This document shows positions 37,907 to 53,200 of a stretch of DNA of 64,000 bases, piece by piece. Source of the DNA: Brachionus manjavacas (lineage: Eukaryota > Rotifera > Eurotatoria > Ploima > Brachionidae); NCBI GenBank assembly GCA_019054805.1, contig JAHQIY010000001.1:11050501-11114500 (forward strand), given 5' to 3'. How positions within the stretch are numbered: the stretch's first letter is position 1; every line of letters begins with the position of its first letter. The position numbers were made by a program, and so were the translations under genes. A model generated the notes under the pieces. That model saw only the letters and a list, made by a program, of their open reading frames with translations. It had not been told where the DNA came from and searched no databases.

Positions 37907-40568
37907 TATAGATTTTAATTCTTTTTTTAAATTTTTAATGCTCAAATATTTCAAAATTAAAATAGAAAGACTATAAACAAAAGAATTCTAAAGAGCTAAA
38001 TAAAAAATTTTAGTTTTCTTTTTAAAAAGTAATAAAATACCACAAATGAATGTTAAACATTTCTCCCTTGTTTGAGAATTAATGAATCAAGGCGATCACT
38101 AACTCAAGTGGTTTTGATTATTCAAAATTTTATAAGCTCAGTAAATTTTCGTTTCTAATTAATTTAATTTTTTGATTGATCCTTATGCTTTTTGTAAATT
38201 TTCTAATAACAAATGGTTCAAAAATATGTATCATTTTATAAAAAGTCTTAATATTTTTATGCATAATAGACAAAGTTGCATTCCAAGTTAGCAAGTTTAC
38301 CAAAAAATTATTTTCTAAGAAATTCCTAAATTATTTAATTTTGGTATTTAAAAAAAAATTGCTTTAATTAGCTAAACAAAATTAGCTACAAATTATGGTT
38401 TTAAATTTTCGAAAATTTTTTTCCTGTGAAACAAAAATTTATGTTTAATTTATTTTATTTTAAATTAATTCCATTTTTATATCTCACTGAAAGAGAATGA
38501 ACAAAGTTAAATTCAAAGCTATCAGAGTTAATTCTTCAATAAATAATTCCAAGAAAACTATTTAACTAGCCTTCGTTTTTAATCGCATGAGTGAAATAAA
38601 AATTTAAAAATATTTTTCATTTCTTCTGATATCAGTAATTTTGATTTGCTTGTTGGAAAATTTCACTAATTGAGTCGATTCAATTGCGGTAAATTTCAAA
38701 ACTTATATTTATTTAACTTAGAAAATTTTTTTAATAATTAATTTTGGGTATCTCCGAAATTGTCCGAATAGCTTTAGCCTTCGTTTAAACTCTCTTGTCA
38801 CGATTGAATGCAAACAATTAGGTAAAATTTAGGAAAAAATAATTAATTAAATAAATTAGAAGTAAATAACCTATAAAACTAAATTGAAAATGCAAAAAAA
38901 GAAAAACATTCGAATTTTAATTTAAGTATGATTGAAAAGTATTTCAATCCGGAGAAACATAATAATTTCGAAGATCTTGTTCTTTATTTTTGTAAGAGTG
39001 TTTTGATTTTTCTGCTTCTTTTGCTTTGTTTGATTTAATTCAATTATTGAATACATTTTCTTATTTATCGCTTCCAGTATTATGCTTTACCAAATTATAA
39101 ACGACTGATTATTTATCTTTTATGATTTTTTTTTTGATTTTTTATAAAACATAAATTGTCTTTTTCTAAATTAAATATTTCTAAAAATAAACATTTAATT
39201 TTTTAAATAAAGTGAAATATTCCTATTTAATCAAATCTTAATTTTGATAAACAAAAAATTTATTATTTTATTTGTTTTCTTTACCGTGTTAAAGTTCTTT
39301 CAAAATAACAAAAAAATTGCTGATCAACTTATTGACATGCAGGCAGCATTATATTATTGTAGTGTGGTTTTATTTCTTGTATTCATTGTACCAAGAAAAG
39401 ATTGGATTGTTTTAATTGTTATAATTGTATTTTCAAAAATAAAAGAAAAGAGTGAATTTAACTAAAAATCTAGTTCTTTAAAGAATTAATTTTTCGTTAG
39501 GATAAAATTATTTTTTTAGTGTAAAATTTTATTAATAAAAAGGAGATAAAAAAATAAGTGGATAAATTATTTTAGGTTTTGAAAACCTATTTTATATACA
39601 CCCCAAAAGATATAAGCCATGTTTAATTTGTTAAAAAGTAATTTTTAAAAATAATTGTCAATAATTGAAAAAAAAATATGATTCAATTTAATAACAAAAA
39701 GATATATTTTTCTATTGTATTTGATTCAACTTTCAAAGCTGCGATGAACGATCATGAGTACGGTCAGAACTTAATATAGTCTAAATAATTAGTTAAAAAT
39801 CTAGAAATTTGAAGTCCAAAATAATATTTGAATATTTACCGTTACATGCAGTCATGGTCACGTCCACGTAATTTTTTTACCGTTCTAGAAAGTTATTAAT
39901 GCGGCTACTTCAGAAAAAAAATTCAAATCAAGTAAATTGATTAATGAAATTCAAGTTATAGACTTGTTTTTGAAATAACTCTTTTTCTGACTTTTGCATA
40001 TATTTCTAATTTTTTATTTTTTTCGTATAAAATTAGTTATTTTTAAAAAAAATTTGATTATAATAAAAAGGGTCTTGTCGATTTCGTGAGCAAAAGGAAC
40101 GATTTCTACTTTACAAAAAAAGGTTATCTTCGAGAATGTTGTTCACAAAAAAAATTCTGGTTTATTAAAATTTGAATATGCTTTAAATGCATATAATTAT
40201 GAAAAAAAAATTCAAAAATAAAATCTATTCTGATTAAAAAGTGTAAAAATGTTGTTTTTTTGAAAAAAATAATTCAAATAATTTTTATAGAATCAGTTGA
40301 AAATTTAGTTAAGATTATTTAAAAAAGCCCTAGATTTTTTTTTCATTTCGAATTCTTTAGCAAAAATAAAAAAAAAAAGATTTTTTGTAAAGATTAAAAA
40401 AATTACTTTATATAATACTGGTTAAATGTTTATTTTAAAATTTAAAAATCTATTTTTCGAAAAAGATTTTGTACAATTATCGAAAATATATTTGAAAATT
40501 CCGGCTGAACTTTTAAAATTAAATTTGCAAATTTTTTATTGCTTACTAAAAATTTATCAAAAATAGTC
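37907..40568. other. Spacer between the MGAT4 paralogues
   Basis: 2.66 kb of AT-rich sequence holding the promoter of paralogue A (right of 37906) and the 3' flank of paralogue B. A plus-strand open stretch at 39244-39465 has two hydrophobic segments (FIILFVFFTVL; VVLFLVFIVP) but begins with TTG and has no splice partner, so I do not call it a gene. Confidence 0.45.
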
Positions 40569-43500
40569 TCATTTAGATGATACAACTTTTGAGACTTTTT
40601 TACCATTTTTATCTTTACTCGATAAATCGATCTCACTTATAATTATCCAAGTATCAGATTTCGTTGGTATGTGAATTCTAACTTCAGAGATTAGACCAGT
40701 TATATTAGGATCTATATTACCATTAATAGTTCCTAACTGATTAGAAAAGGTGTCAATAATATAGAAATTGTCAGATGTTAAAACATAGTTTTTTGGAATT
40801 TTTTCAGTTTTAATGGGCCGTTGAGTCTTAATATGAAATGTTGCATTATATAATTTGTCTTCTGGGTGCTCAGGATTTCCACTTTTAATGTAGTATCTAA
40901 AAAAATTAAATTGATTGAACTGATTGAATTTTTGGAAAAGAACCTTCTAATAAAAGTTGGTTTGTAGAATTGAAACAGAATGTAGTCGTTTTCAACAGGA
41001 GACATTGACCAGAAAAAATTGGTCCCCAAATAGACACTATCTATGGATTGCTTCATGTAAGTTTTCAAAGAAGTTTTTATTTTCGCCGGAGGATTCTGAT
41101 GAGCGACAATTGACAAAAATGATTTGCCAAAATCTTTGTCCTTTAAAAAAGAATTAAAAGAAAAAAATTTAAAATTTTAATTACTTTGAGTTTTTGGGTT
41201 TTGCCTTTCAATGATGACTGGATGCCAACATGCTGAAAAAGGCTCGGTTTAAAGCGGATTTTAAGTGTTGTTTTGGATCGTAAGCAATGTTCCTTTAAAA
41301 TTTTTTAAATGAAAACAATAATTTGAAATTTTTTAAGTTTACACTAGGCTTATCAGGATTACAAATTTTAACATCTAACATGATGTCAAAAAGCCAATCG
41401 ACTGGTTTGTTATTGGCAAACATTAGAAAAAAGTTGACGAAATACTTGAGTTGACTGCATTTGAACAATTTTCCGATAAAACCGAGTTGAGAAAATTCAA
41501 TAATCATCCAGTCATTGGATTTCTGTTCTGTAATAAAGTTTTTTATGGTCGAAAAGAAACCACTTTTGGCAACTACATCATCTTCTAACTTTAAAAATGA
41601 AATAAATATTTAAAAAAAAAAATAATAAAACAAAAGGAATTATTACAATTTTTTGTTTTAACCAAAGTTTAGGTAATTTCAAGTTGAATTACTAAAATAA
41701 AAAATTGTAAATTTTCTATATTAAAAATTTATTGCGTAAAAGTTGTTTTAAAATAAAAATAACAAGAATTTTTTGCTTTTTATGGAAAATTTGTAATTAT
41801 TTTGCGATTAAGAAAGAATTATAATTATTTTTACTCACAGTTTTACGTAGTTTTTTTTTTTGAAATTGTATTTTTTAATTTTTTCATTTAAAATATAATA
41901 TTTTAAATTTATTTTAATCAGTTCTTATTTTTGAAAGGTAAATTTACAATTTTTTAATTTAGTAATTTTATATTAAATTGTTAAAATTGAAATAATAATA
42001 TAAAAATTCCGACTCTTAAAAAATCTCAATCAAAAATTAAATAAATTATAATTAAGTTAAATGATCTGTACAAATATTCCTTGTCAAAGCTTACACTTAC
42101 AGTTTTGCTACAATTTTTCAGATCGTTTTTATTGAAATAATTTTTGTAAAGACTTTGAATAAATTTTCAAATTTTTTTACACCATTTATTAATTATTTAA
42201 TAATCATGTTTTCTAGAAAACAATTATAATTTTTGAAAATCGTTGAACTTCGTTTAAATAAAAACTCAGTTTATTTTGAAAAAATTTTCATTCAATTTTT
42301 CTCACATGCCAAAATTTTAATTTTCATAAAATATTCAAAGGATGCAAGACTCGTTTTATTTAATTTATTATTAGGTGGAAAACCAATGATTTTTAATTAT
42401 TTAGTAAAAAGTTATACCTTTTTACTAAATAATCAAAAAGTCGTTCAAATTCGTTTAACTGACAATTTTCAGGAAATAAAGTTTTTAACTATTTAAAAAA
42501 TATTGAAAAGTTTATTTTCGAAAAATACAGTAAATCAACTTAGCCTTTAATTGTTCCAATATTTTAATTTTTAAAATTGAATTTCAATTTTTGTTTGAAA
42601 TTTGAATAATTAAATAACCGAACTTCAAAATAATTAATAAAATTCAAATATGAAAAGAGTTGGAAAAATCTTTTCTAAGTCTTTCAAAAAATTGTTCCAA
42701 TGAATGATAAAGTAACCACTTTTAAATTTTCCAGAATTTCTGGTTTAAGAAAATTCCAGTGTAAATTTACCTAAAATAACCAGAAATTGGGTATAATTTT
42801 GGAAAAAAATGTATCACAGCAGTAATTTGTGATGATAAACCGCTTTTGTAGAAAATCGGTAATTTAAGTTTTAAAGTGACATAGCTAAATTAAAAATGAA
42901 GCATTAAATTCTAGGAAAATTTAACTTTGATATTTACAGTTATTTGATCTAAAATTTTTGAGTAGCTTTACACAATACCTTAGATAAAATTACCACTGAT
43001 TCTGAACATAAGTCCAAAGAAAAAAAAATAAAAATTTGATGATTTTATCGTTTTTAACTAAAATTAAATTTAATCATAAAAATGTTCATTAATAAAACTT
43101 TAAATGAAATTAAAAAATTCTTAAAAAATCATTCAAAGTTTTAATAAAAATAAAGTTTTAAAATGACTCTAGTTATTCTTAAATAGTGATGTTGTATTTG
43201 AATGTAAAATATTTAAAGTCTTTTTAAAAACCTGAAGATAATAGATTCCTCTCTTCTGACAATAAGCCATCATATAAGAAAAATCAAAGTTTTGTTTAGT
43301 CCTCCACTTGACGCGTTCTCTTGAATCATTAAAAACTCGATCTTGCGGCAAAAGAGTAAAATTTGGATAAAATTCTGCAGGTGGAACCACAATTTCAAGG
43401 AGTCCTGATTCGAGTTCAAAATTATAAGCTCTATTTAGATTTTCGATCGTTGTTTGAACAAAAGACTGATCATCAAGCTAAAATAAAAATTAAAAATAAT

Positions 43501-44237
43501 TTTAAAAGAGTGAAAAAAAATTTCATTTTTTTTTACTTCAGGAATAAAAATAACAACAACTGCTTCATTTTTCTCTACCTCATTCATGGCATCAAAAACC
43601 GACTTTAAAGTCTCGAGCAGGTATGATGCCTTTTCTCTTTTGATAGTCGGTATGCCGATAACAATTGAGCCAAATCGGTTTTTAGACTGCTTAAACTTGG
43701 GTTGGATGGCATGCTGAGACAAACCAGTCAAATGAGGTAGCAAGTCAAATACGTCCTTAAATTCCACATCTAAATTAGTGAACGATTTGTAAACAAGAGA
43801 AGATAGACTAGTATAGTTTGTCAAGTTTGTTTTCAATATAAAAGAACGTATTTCACGGATTGCTTCTTCATTAGATTGATTTAAAGCTGAAAAAAAGTCA
43901 AGTGAATGATTTCGGATTTTGTCCAAAAATGTTTTTTGCTTATCGATCAGCTCATTATAATGCATAAAACTGCTATCGAATGCATCCTTAAGACTGTTAA
44001 TATCATTTTGTTTTGAATCGACTAAATTTTGTAAATAATCAATTTTTGATTTCAAAAACTCAAAGCTCTCTATTGTTTCCTTAGATGGTCCTGAAACAAA
44101 AATTTTGTAAATTTCTTTTTAATTTTACCAGTAAAATACTCACGTAATCCAAAATTTGTTAAATTTAAAAAGCTAATCGAGTAGAATATCAAAATGATGA
44201 ACAATAAAAGGGCCCCATACCGACTGAAATGCTTCAT
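40569..44237 (-). CDS. MGAT4: MGAT4-type N-acetylglucosaminyltransferase, paralogue B
   Basis: Seven exons in transcription order: 44144-44237, 43537-44090, 43232-43477, 41343-41588, 41185-41292, 40944-41140, 40569-40896; 590 residues, with the same exon phases as paralogue A. It is predicted to be the same Golgi enzyme of N-glycan antenna branching. Exon 1 encodes a short cytoplasmic tail and signal anchor ([16 protein letters not shown]) unlike that of A. The stem is a coiled coil ([20 protein letters not shown]). The catalytic motifs are [22 protein letters not shown] joined to LEDDVVAK (EDD at 300-302), [16 protein letters not shown] and [17 protein letters not shown]. The C-terminal domain contains [28 protein letters not shown] and WIIISEIDL, as in vertebrate MGAT4. 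Intron 3 (41589-43231) is 1.64 kb; the others are about 40-60 bases. It lies 2.7 kb upstream of A in direct tandem. Confidence 0.94.
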
Positions 44238-47200
44238 AGATAAATTTTTAATAAAATCAGCTTCCAGAAAAAATTATTAAATTATTTTTAGACGAAAATC
44301 TATGATTAAAATTATGGTCCTCTTTTCATAAATTTTTTCTAATATTTTCAAAATTTTTATCTAAAAATATGCTAAATTTTTGTTAAGTTCTTTACACATG
44401 TTTTCACAAAATTAAATTATAAACCGTGATAATAATTCTTCATATTTGTTTACACTCAGTAAAGAAATTAATATATTTTCTTTTATTCTCACTTGATTTT
44501 TGAAAATTTCCCTGTGATGCGTTCAACGATTTTAACCAAAGAAAAAATAATATTGAAAAAACCATAATCATAATTTAAAATATTCTTTTAATTTTAAAGA
44601 CTAACTCTCTAAATGATAGATGTATACTCGCAAAAAAAACATTTGTTTTTAAAATTCAAGCTTATGTATGATTTTTAGAAAAAATTCTTTTTTTTTATAT
44701 TTTGTTCATCTAAAATTAAAAATTTTTCTGATCAATCGGCGGGAATTAATTTTTACTTATAACTTAAAAAAAAATTACGAAAATAATTAATGTTTAAATA
44801 ATAAAAAAATCAATACTTAAATAATAATTTTGTACTGAGCCTTATTAGCAAACAAATGTCTTCTCGATTTGTTACAAGAATATTCATTCATCATCGAAAG
44901 ATGATCTTTTTACCATTTTGGAAAGTAAATTGTTTCTTAGGGATTCCAAATGAAAAATAGATATTTTTATTTAGAAAAAAAGAATCAAATTTAATTAAAG
45001 ATCAAAAATATTCTTTTATTAAAGTAAGTCTTGATTGGAAATTTTAGAGTCCTCTCTAAATAAAGCATAGTTTTTTTAGGTTGGTGATTTTTAGACAGCT
45101 TAAAATAAATGATATAAAATCAACATTAAAAACTAGATTCTAAAAATTGTTTTAATATTATAATTACTTGGTGTTAAAAAGAAGAATGCGTTTTCGTGTA
45201 AAATTTAATTAAATGAAAAAAGAAAAAATATTCAAAAAATTTGTTTAAACAAAAAATAGTATTGAAAAGATAAGAAATTATTTTTGATTTTTTTTCTAGT
45301 CATTTACTAATTCATCAATTACTAATATCAAATATTTGCTTAACCGAATTTGAATGAAAATTTCCTAAACATTTTCTAAATACTAACTACCGATAATTGA
45401 TACTCTAATTTAGACAAAAATTGATAATTAATTTTTTAGAAACTTTTTCTTTATTGCAAGTTAACTTGGTCAAAAAAAAATATATAATTTTTTTTTATGT
45501 ATAATAAAAAATAAAAACAAATATTTTAAATGATACTAAACATTAAATTAGTTTTAAATGAATTGATTTTTTAGTTTTTAGTTTTAATGGTAAACAATTT
45601 CTGAATAAAAATTATTTGCATGAAAATTTCTTGGATTAGATTAATTTTAAGGTGATTTTAGATGTCCCAATTTCAAAATCTCTGATTTTTTCCTTTAAAT
45701 ATGTATTTTAGTTTTATCATTCAAAAGCATGTTTTTAATCGAAATTCGATACTGAAAATAATTTAAATATATTTTATGGTTTTATCAGAAAAAAGGAACT
45801 AGAAAAATGTTTGCTCATTTAGTTTTTACATTTATATAACCCTCCATTAAAAAGTGTCAAAGAGGAATATTTTTCCCAAGTTTAGGGTAATTTTAAGTTT
45901 TTATCAACCATCAAGCAGTCATTTTTTTTCCGAACATAATTTTTTATTTAATTTTGAAAAGAAATCATTTGAAGCGAAATGGTCTGGCACGATGAATTGA
46001 TACTTTGACATTTAAGAATCTTGTTTAAAATATGCATTCTGTTAGATTATTTTTAATAACTAAAAAACTATCTCAAATTTCAAAGTATCAATTACAAAGT
46101 CAAAATAAAATTTTTATGTTTTCTAAAAGGAAAAATGTTGAATATTCGATACATTCTCTCTTAAAGTTAAGATATGATAAAAACCATGGATATTATTAAC
46201 TTAATTTTCACATTTAATACACCTACATAAATTTTTTTAATGATCAATATTTATGTATGAAATGGAGTACCTTATTCTGGAAAGTATGAAATAAACAAAA
46301 TCGAAAAAAAAACGAAGCTATCATAATCAAAATGAATACTCAGATTTAGAGAAAACCGGTTCGATACAAAAAGATATTTCTGGAAAATCCCAGTTATTAT
46401 GAATTGGAAAGCCTGTGGACTAGCTCAGCATCCAAAAGTAGCTGTTATTAAATCGTCATTAAAGAATTGAGCGCACTGTTTCGTTTTTTCTATAAATGGA
46501 ATTATGTATGTGGAAGATTAGTTTTAATAATTTTTAAAAAAATCAAAAATCTCAAAAAATAAAATATTGAAATACTAAAATCTAATTCCAAAAACTGATT
46601 AGAATGATTTTAATTTAGTCCTTGCGTGCACGAAGAATATTCCCTGCATCATTAGTCTGAAATCTAATTGAATAACAAAAACTAATCCAAAATTATTTCA
46701 GAAACAACAAATTATAATTTTGTAATAAAAATAAACTTATTTCCTTTAAAATAAAAATTGAGCTTTAGATTTTTCAAATGAAAAAGAAGATTTAATTATT
46801 TTTGTTTTTAGTTTTAATTGATGAAACAAACGTAGATCGGCTTGGAATGTCATCTATAAATTTTATATTATTTCTGTTTACAGCTCTAACTTAATTCAAA
46901 ATTTTGAAAATTATGCAAGAAAATTTTAAATTTTATTTTTGTTTTGTTGTTGGATTACATAAAACCTGTGTACCTGCGAACAAATGTTCTAAAAAATTGA
47001 ACACAATTTCAAAGGTAAAAACAAAGACTCAAATAAGGATTATTTGCAATGGTTAAAAGAAATGTTTGGTATACAATAAACAAAAAGCTTACTTTGCTTG
47101 CTTTGTCACATAAATTATATTCATATTATGCATTCAATTTTTCAAAAAATTTCACCCATTTCTTTATGGTCAAATTTTTTTTTCAGGAAAAATTGTATGA

Positions 47201-47297
47201 TAATTTCTTATCAAAAATTAAATTAGAATTTAATTAATTTTAGATTCTTTTTTTAGTTATTTTAAATTTTTATTCGAATTACGCATAATTTATCAAA
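44238..47297. other. Divergent intergenic region between MGAT4-B and OSBPL1A
   Basis: About 3 kb separating two divergently transcribed genes, so both promoters should lie within it. No element can be singled out in the AT-rich background. A plus-strand ATG frame at 47049-47237 (62 codons) ends 60 bases before the OSBPL1A start. It would be an upstream ORF only if the transcript begins that far up; it has no recognisable content. Confidence 0.4.
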
Positions 47298-50200
47298 ATG
47301 GCAAATTTGTTCAATAAAAAAAGAGTTAACTGGCGGAATTTGGGCTTTTGCCGGCACCCGAATCGTTTTCGGCGAAAAAAAAAATCCTTGGTAGGCAAAC
47401 GTGTCAGCATCAACTCCGATGAAGAGAATTCAGAATACGTCAGTTATCAATCTTTGTCAAATATTAGCTCTCGCTCCAATGTACAAAATAACCCAAGTCC
47501 AGACAAAATTCCAAATGAATCAGTGTCATACTTGTCCGCAAAAAAGGAAGAGCACAACTCAGTAAATTTGCTTGCCAATGAGAATAAAAATTTGCTCATG
47601 GAATCTTTTCTGGAATATGCCAGAAACGGAAATCTAGCAAAAGTCGAAGAAATAGCGAAACAAGCATCGAATGGTTTCGAATTTCGGAATTTTAACATTA
47701 ATTACAGGGGTATGCCTTAAATATGCTGTCAATATAAAAATTTTTGAAAAATATTATTTCTAATTATTTTTTGGAAATTTTCTAAAACTAAATTCAATTA
47801 ATTCCTTAATGAAAACAAAAACGATTTTTTGATCTTAAAATGTACTTAATTCAAAAAAAATTTCATTCCAGTTGTCTCCAGGGATAATTGGAAAGAAAAT
47901 TTTTTTTGACTTTATCTTTAGTCTAAAAAACTAGAAATGAACTAATGTTTTGGTCTTTTATTATAAAAAAAGGTGATTAAATACATTTGTTGACATCATT
48001 TTCTTCCTTTTTTTGCAATCGATAATGGAATTTAGGAAATGAGCAATAAACTAAATTTCCTTTTTTTTCATGTTTTATGTACTTTGGATCAAATTCTTAA
48101 AAAAATTAAGCTTATTCAAAAATGAAAAATTTTTTTGTACCAAATCTAATAAATAGTTAGTTTTATTAAAATTTGGTTTCCAGGTATGCATAAGCGTTTT
48201 TATGGTTGGACAGCTTTACATTTGGGATGCTATTTTAATCAGCTCGAAGTTGTCAGATATTTATTGCAGGTAAATTTTAAAGCGTAATTATTCCAATTTA
48301 ATTTTAAAATTTAAATAAAAAGCATTCAGATATAGACATTAATGCAACCAACAACGAAAACGATACACCATTACACAAAGCCGTATATTCTTCAACCAAT
48401 TCTTCACGATATGTAAGTAGAATGATTTATGTCTAATTTTGTAATTCGAAGTTACCTGATTTAAAGCTCCAAAGATAATTAAAAATAATTTTTTGTTTCA
48501 AAACTTCGAGATTTCGTTTTTCAAAAACAATTCAAACATTTTTTATGATAAGATTTCACTAGGGTTCTTTAAAATTTTTTCAAGTTCAATTATTAGAGAT
48601 ATAAAAACAAGATTGAATTTAATTAAATTTTAAAAAAATTTAATTTTAAGAATATAGTAGAGTTGTTGCTCCTGAACAACGCAGACATAAATCTAAAAAA
48701 CAACCAAGGCTATAGACCAGTTGATTTGGCTACAGATCCATCTGTTAAAAAACTAATTGAAGGTAAAGTCTGCCTATAATTATTTTTTTTTAAATTAATT
48801 TTAAATTCATTCGTCTTTTTAGCTGCCGAGAAGACAGAAATATACAACTTGCAAAGAAAATATTTTGAGGCTGTGATTTCAAGTGATCTTGACTGCATAA
48901 ATAAATTGGTAAATGGCTTTTTTCAATTTAAATTACCATGTTTAAAAAAAAAAAAAAAACAATTGCATAACCTAAAATCTTTACTCGATGAATAATTAAT
49001 TTTGAAAGCCCAGTTAAGTCTGAATTTTGTTCAGAAAAGTTGAATTTCTTTTTCAGCTTTTTTTATTAAAATTTTAGTCATATGCTCAAATTTTTTTTTA
49101 GATAAAAAACAAAAGTTTTAATATTAATTTCACCGACACATTTGGAAATAGCGCTTTGCATATTGCTTCAAATAGAAATTTACGTGAGATTTCTGTTTAC
49201 TTAATTGAAAAAGGAATAAATACAGTAGCCAAAAATAATCAACAATTAACCGCTCTAGATCTTGCCAAGACCAGAGAAATGAAAGAAATAATTGGTTTCG
49301 TTCCTTATAATCATCGGAAATACCAGGGATATTTGTTGAGAAAGCGAAAATTCCTCGGATATAAAGAATATTTTGTCGTTTTGAATAAAGGCTCAATAAT
49401 CTATTATTCAAATGAGTGAGTATCTTAAATAAATATTTTAAAATCAAGGAAAAATAGACAAATTTAATTTTATGATCATGCTCACAATTTATTTTAAAAA
49501 AAGATTTTTAAGTTATTTTTTATTTAAAAAGTTTAATGCGGAAGCATTTTTTGAAGTAAACGTTCAATACTAAATTTAATTTTTGAAGACATCAAAAATT
49601 AAAAGCTTTTAAAGAGTAAAAGAATGATCATTAAATTTCGTTAATAAAATTCATTTTGCTTTATAAAATTTGAATATCTTCTCAAGTATCTTTTTCTTGG
49701 AGATATTTTTGAGATACCAAATTAGTTGATTCCAGCAGAGCTAGTGTGTTAAATCATTTAACTCAAGCAGTTATTTTTTTTTTATTTTTTATTTCTAGTT
49801 TATTAAAATACACGCTTGAATGTTTTATTATTATAATTTAATATTTTTCAACGTTTATTGACTAATCAAATATTAACTTTAAAATTAAAATTTAAAATTA
49901 GAATTTCAATTAAAAATAAAAAGCTGTGTAATTTGAGCGTGAAAAATTGGACATTAGAAATTCACTTATGTTGTTACTTTAATTTAGCTAATAAGCGAAA
50001 TTAGTATAAATATCTAAATCTAGAAAATAATCAAATAGAAATGAAGATTAATCTCATGTTTTTTTTTAATAACTTAAAATGGATTCAATTTTTTTCAATG
50101 AAAATTATTTTTTTAATTTAGAATTGATGCAGCTCACGATCAAAGCCGAAAGGGAACTTATCTTTTGAATAATGCGTTTGTTCGAGTAAATATTATCGAT

Positions 50201-53200
50201 TTACGTGTTAAATTAGGAGAAATAAAAACTTTTTAAAAAAGGAATATGACGACAATGGACAAGACGATTATTCGGCTTATTCGTGGACAATACATTTCAC
50301 TAATGGAAAAAAGCATACACTATGTTCGTTGATACCTTTTAAGCCTAAAGGGTCTACAGAGGGAAATAAATCAGGATTGAAGTCACAAATAAAGGCAAAA
50401 GCTCGCCCATTAATCGGCTCAAAGAGGACACAACTAAAGCCACTGGAAAGAAAAAAAGTAATCATTTTTTTTTATTTTTTCAGTTTGGTTCTTTAAATTT
50501 TCAAGAAACCAAATTTTTTTTTACTTTTTTCCGTTTACTTTTCGGCAAGGTATTGTTCTGACCCAAAAATATTATTTTCCAAGACATATAAAAAGAGGAA
50601 TCTAAGGTTATGTCTAAAACATACACCCATCAAGATTGCGAAAAAACAACACCGGGTGTAAATCACCAAAATTTTAGAAAAGTTAAATTTTTTTCATATA
50701 CATTTATTCCTAATTATCTGAATTTAACTATACACTCATTTTCATCTAAAAAAAATTTGTCATCACCTTTAAATTTCGAATGAAAAAAAAACACCCTCAT
50801 AACTTTCCAGATACACCCAAAACAGATTATATTGTTGAATAGAGCATAAAAATATCTACTAGAAAATGTAATTTTTATAGATTAATTAATTTGATTTTTC
50901 CATTAAAAATCGAAAAAACAACTTTTCGGCTTTTCCACAATACACCCTGATTTTTTTGCTTTTTTCCATTTTTTTTCCACAATATAAAATTGCAATTACA
51001 GGTTATCGATCGTGAGGAATCTGAAAATAAAATCAGATTTCTTCTATCTGAATTAGTTTTTAAATTTAATATATTATATATATAATTTTGAACTTTTAAA
51101 TATAATAAAATTCAAACTAATAAAAATTTTTGTCTAAAAATGAAAAAAGTTAGGAATAATTTATTTTTAACCTTTTCCTTACATTTGATTCACTTTAGAA
51201 GATTGTTGTAGAGTTGTTATAAACATTTAACAAAATCTAAAAAAAATATAAAAAAATTTTTTATCAAATATATATCTACATATACCTTTATATTTTTAAC
51301 TTTTGAAATTTACTTTTCAAATATTAAATTAATTAAAAATTTTTTGGCTCTCATTAGGATCAATTAATTTTTTTTGTATCAAGCCATCTATTTTCTACGA
51401 TAGAAACTGTTGTTACAACAGTGAAAAATTTTTTTTTCAGTAATAATTTTTAAAAAGATTGGATGCTAGTAAGACTTTTAGTCGCAAACATAGTCGTCAA
51501 AAATAATAACAAAAAACTAAATTATTAAAAAAAATTTCATTTTATTCTTTTTAAAAATAGAATCTTTGTGAAGGATTCTGGTTTTTAAAACGATATTGAT
51601 TTAAAAGGATGCTTTTAAAATTAAACCAAATTTTTAGATTTTAGGTAAGCGATGAAAAAATTTTTAATTAAAATAATATTACTAATTTTTACCCAAAACA
51701 TGCAAAGCGTAGATACACAGATTTTTTTGAATACCTCAGTAGAGTCTAATTAATTGAATCTTAAATACCTAAATAAAATATTCAAGAAAAGAAAAAATTG
51801 ATTTTAAATTTAATGGGATTTTAATTTCATCCAAAATTAGACTTCTAAAATTATTTCTTCAAAATTGGTTCTTTTGTTTTGCGAAAGAATTAAGTGATTA
51901 ACTCTTTGAATTAAAATGATATTTTGAATTGATCATCAACTTCAATAAGCTGTATTAATCTTTATCAAATATTTATAAACCATAAAATCAAATGCATCAT
52001 AAGCTGTTTTGAACTAAATATAAATAATATATTGAATTTTTTTTCCAAGTGTTAGTTTTACATCGTCATATAAGAAAATTTTCTCATAAAAGTTAATTCT
52101 ATAAAGCTAAATAAAATGTAATTAAAAGTATTAAATATGATTTTTATAAACATTAACATCCATTAACTTCATTATTATATTTAACTTTCTTTAATATTCA
52201 ATAAATTTTATTCGATTGAATCAGATTGATATTTGTTTTTAAAAGAAATGGATTGAAGCGATCAAAGAACACATTGAATATTCAGATTCTCATGTAAAGG
52301 CTGGAAATAGTGAAACTCAAGCAATTCCAATTGAAAGCTTGCAACAGCACTTGAATGTAAGTAGCTATGATTATTTTGTTGCTGAACAGATTTTTTTTAA
52401 TGATATTTAATCCACAGTCTGGGATTTTATCTAGGGTTTTCTTATCAAGAAAATTTTTTTATATTTTAAATTTTATTAAATGTCAACAAAAAAAATTCAA
52501 AAATTGTTGTAGATCGGTACCAAGTTCTCAAAGCCTAAAAATAATTCTTAATTTAAAAAAAAATATCAAATACAATTTAACAACAAAGTTTTAATCTTTC
52601 AGAAAAAAATTTACATTTGACTCGATCGTCGAAAGAATTCTCTTTTTAAAATCAAGTAGCAAAAAATAATGAACGCCAAGTACAGGGGTGTAGAAAAATT
52701 AGAGAATTTAAATTTTAGAAAAAGTTTTTTTTTAGGTTTAAAATTAAACTATTAAGCTAAAAAAAATGAACCGGTTTATTGAATCTAATCCGCTTGAAAG
52801 ACACTCTCTTCTTTCTTGATATCTTCTTGCTGCTGGTGTACTTCTTGCTGCTGATAAACAAGTGTGCTTAATGAGGGACACTCTTTTATCGGCTCTAGAG
52901 TATTGTTGTTAGTATCGTTTTGATTGTGTGTATGAGGATCGTGATGGTTTGCGTGATGATCATTTCCAATGTGCTGTCTCTCATGCTTCATTAAGACATC
53001 GGACAAATATAGATTGCGCTTGTTAATGGCATAGTCAATTGGTTCGATGTTATCGAAGCCATGGGTATGCATGTTACAGCCGTGTTTGCACAAAACGTCG
53101 ACCACTGAAGGGTGATCGGAGCGGACTGCGAGCATGAGCGCTGTATCGCCATCTTCATTCTTAATCTCAAGATCAGCGCCGTGCTCCACCAAAAGTTCAA

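Noticed and set aside
39244..39465. 73-codon plus-strand frame with two hydrophobic segments between the MGAT4 genes
   Set aside because: Starts with TTG, has no ATG in frame, no splice partner and no family. Hydrophobic residues are expected from T-rich codons.
47049..47237. 62-codon ATG frame just upstream of OSBPL1A
   Set aside because: AT-driven composition, no family, and not in frame with OSBPL1A. At most an upstream ORF.
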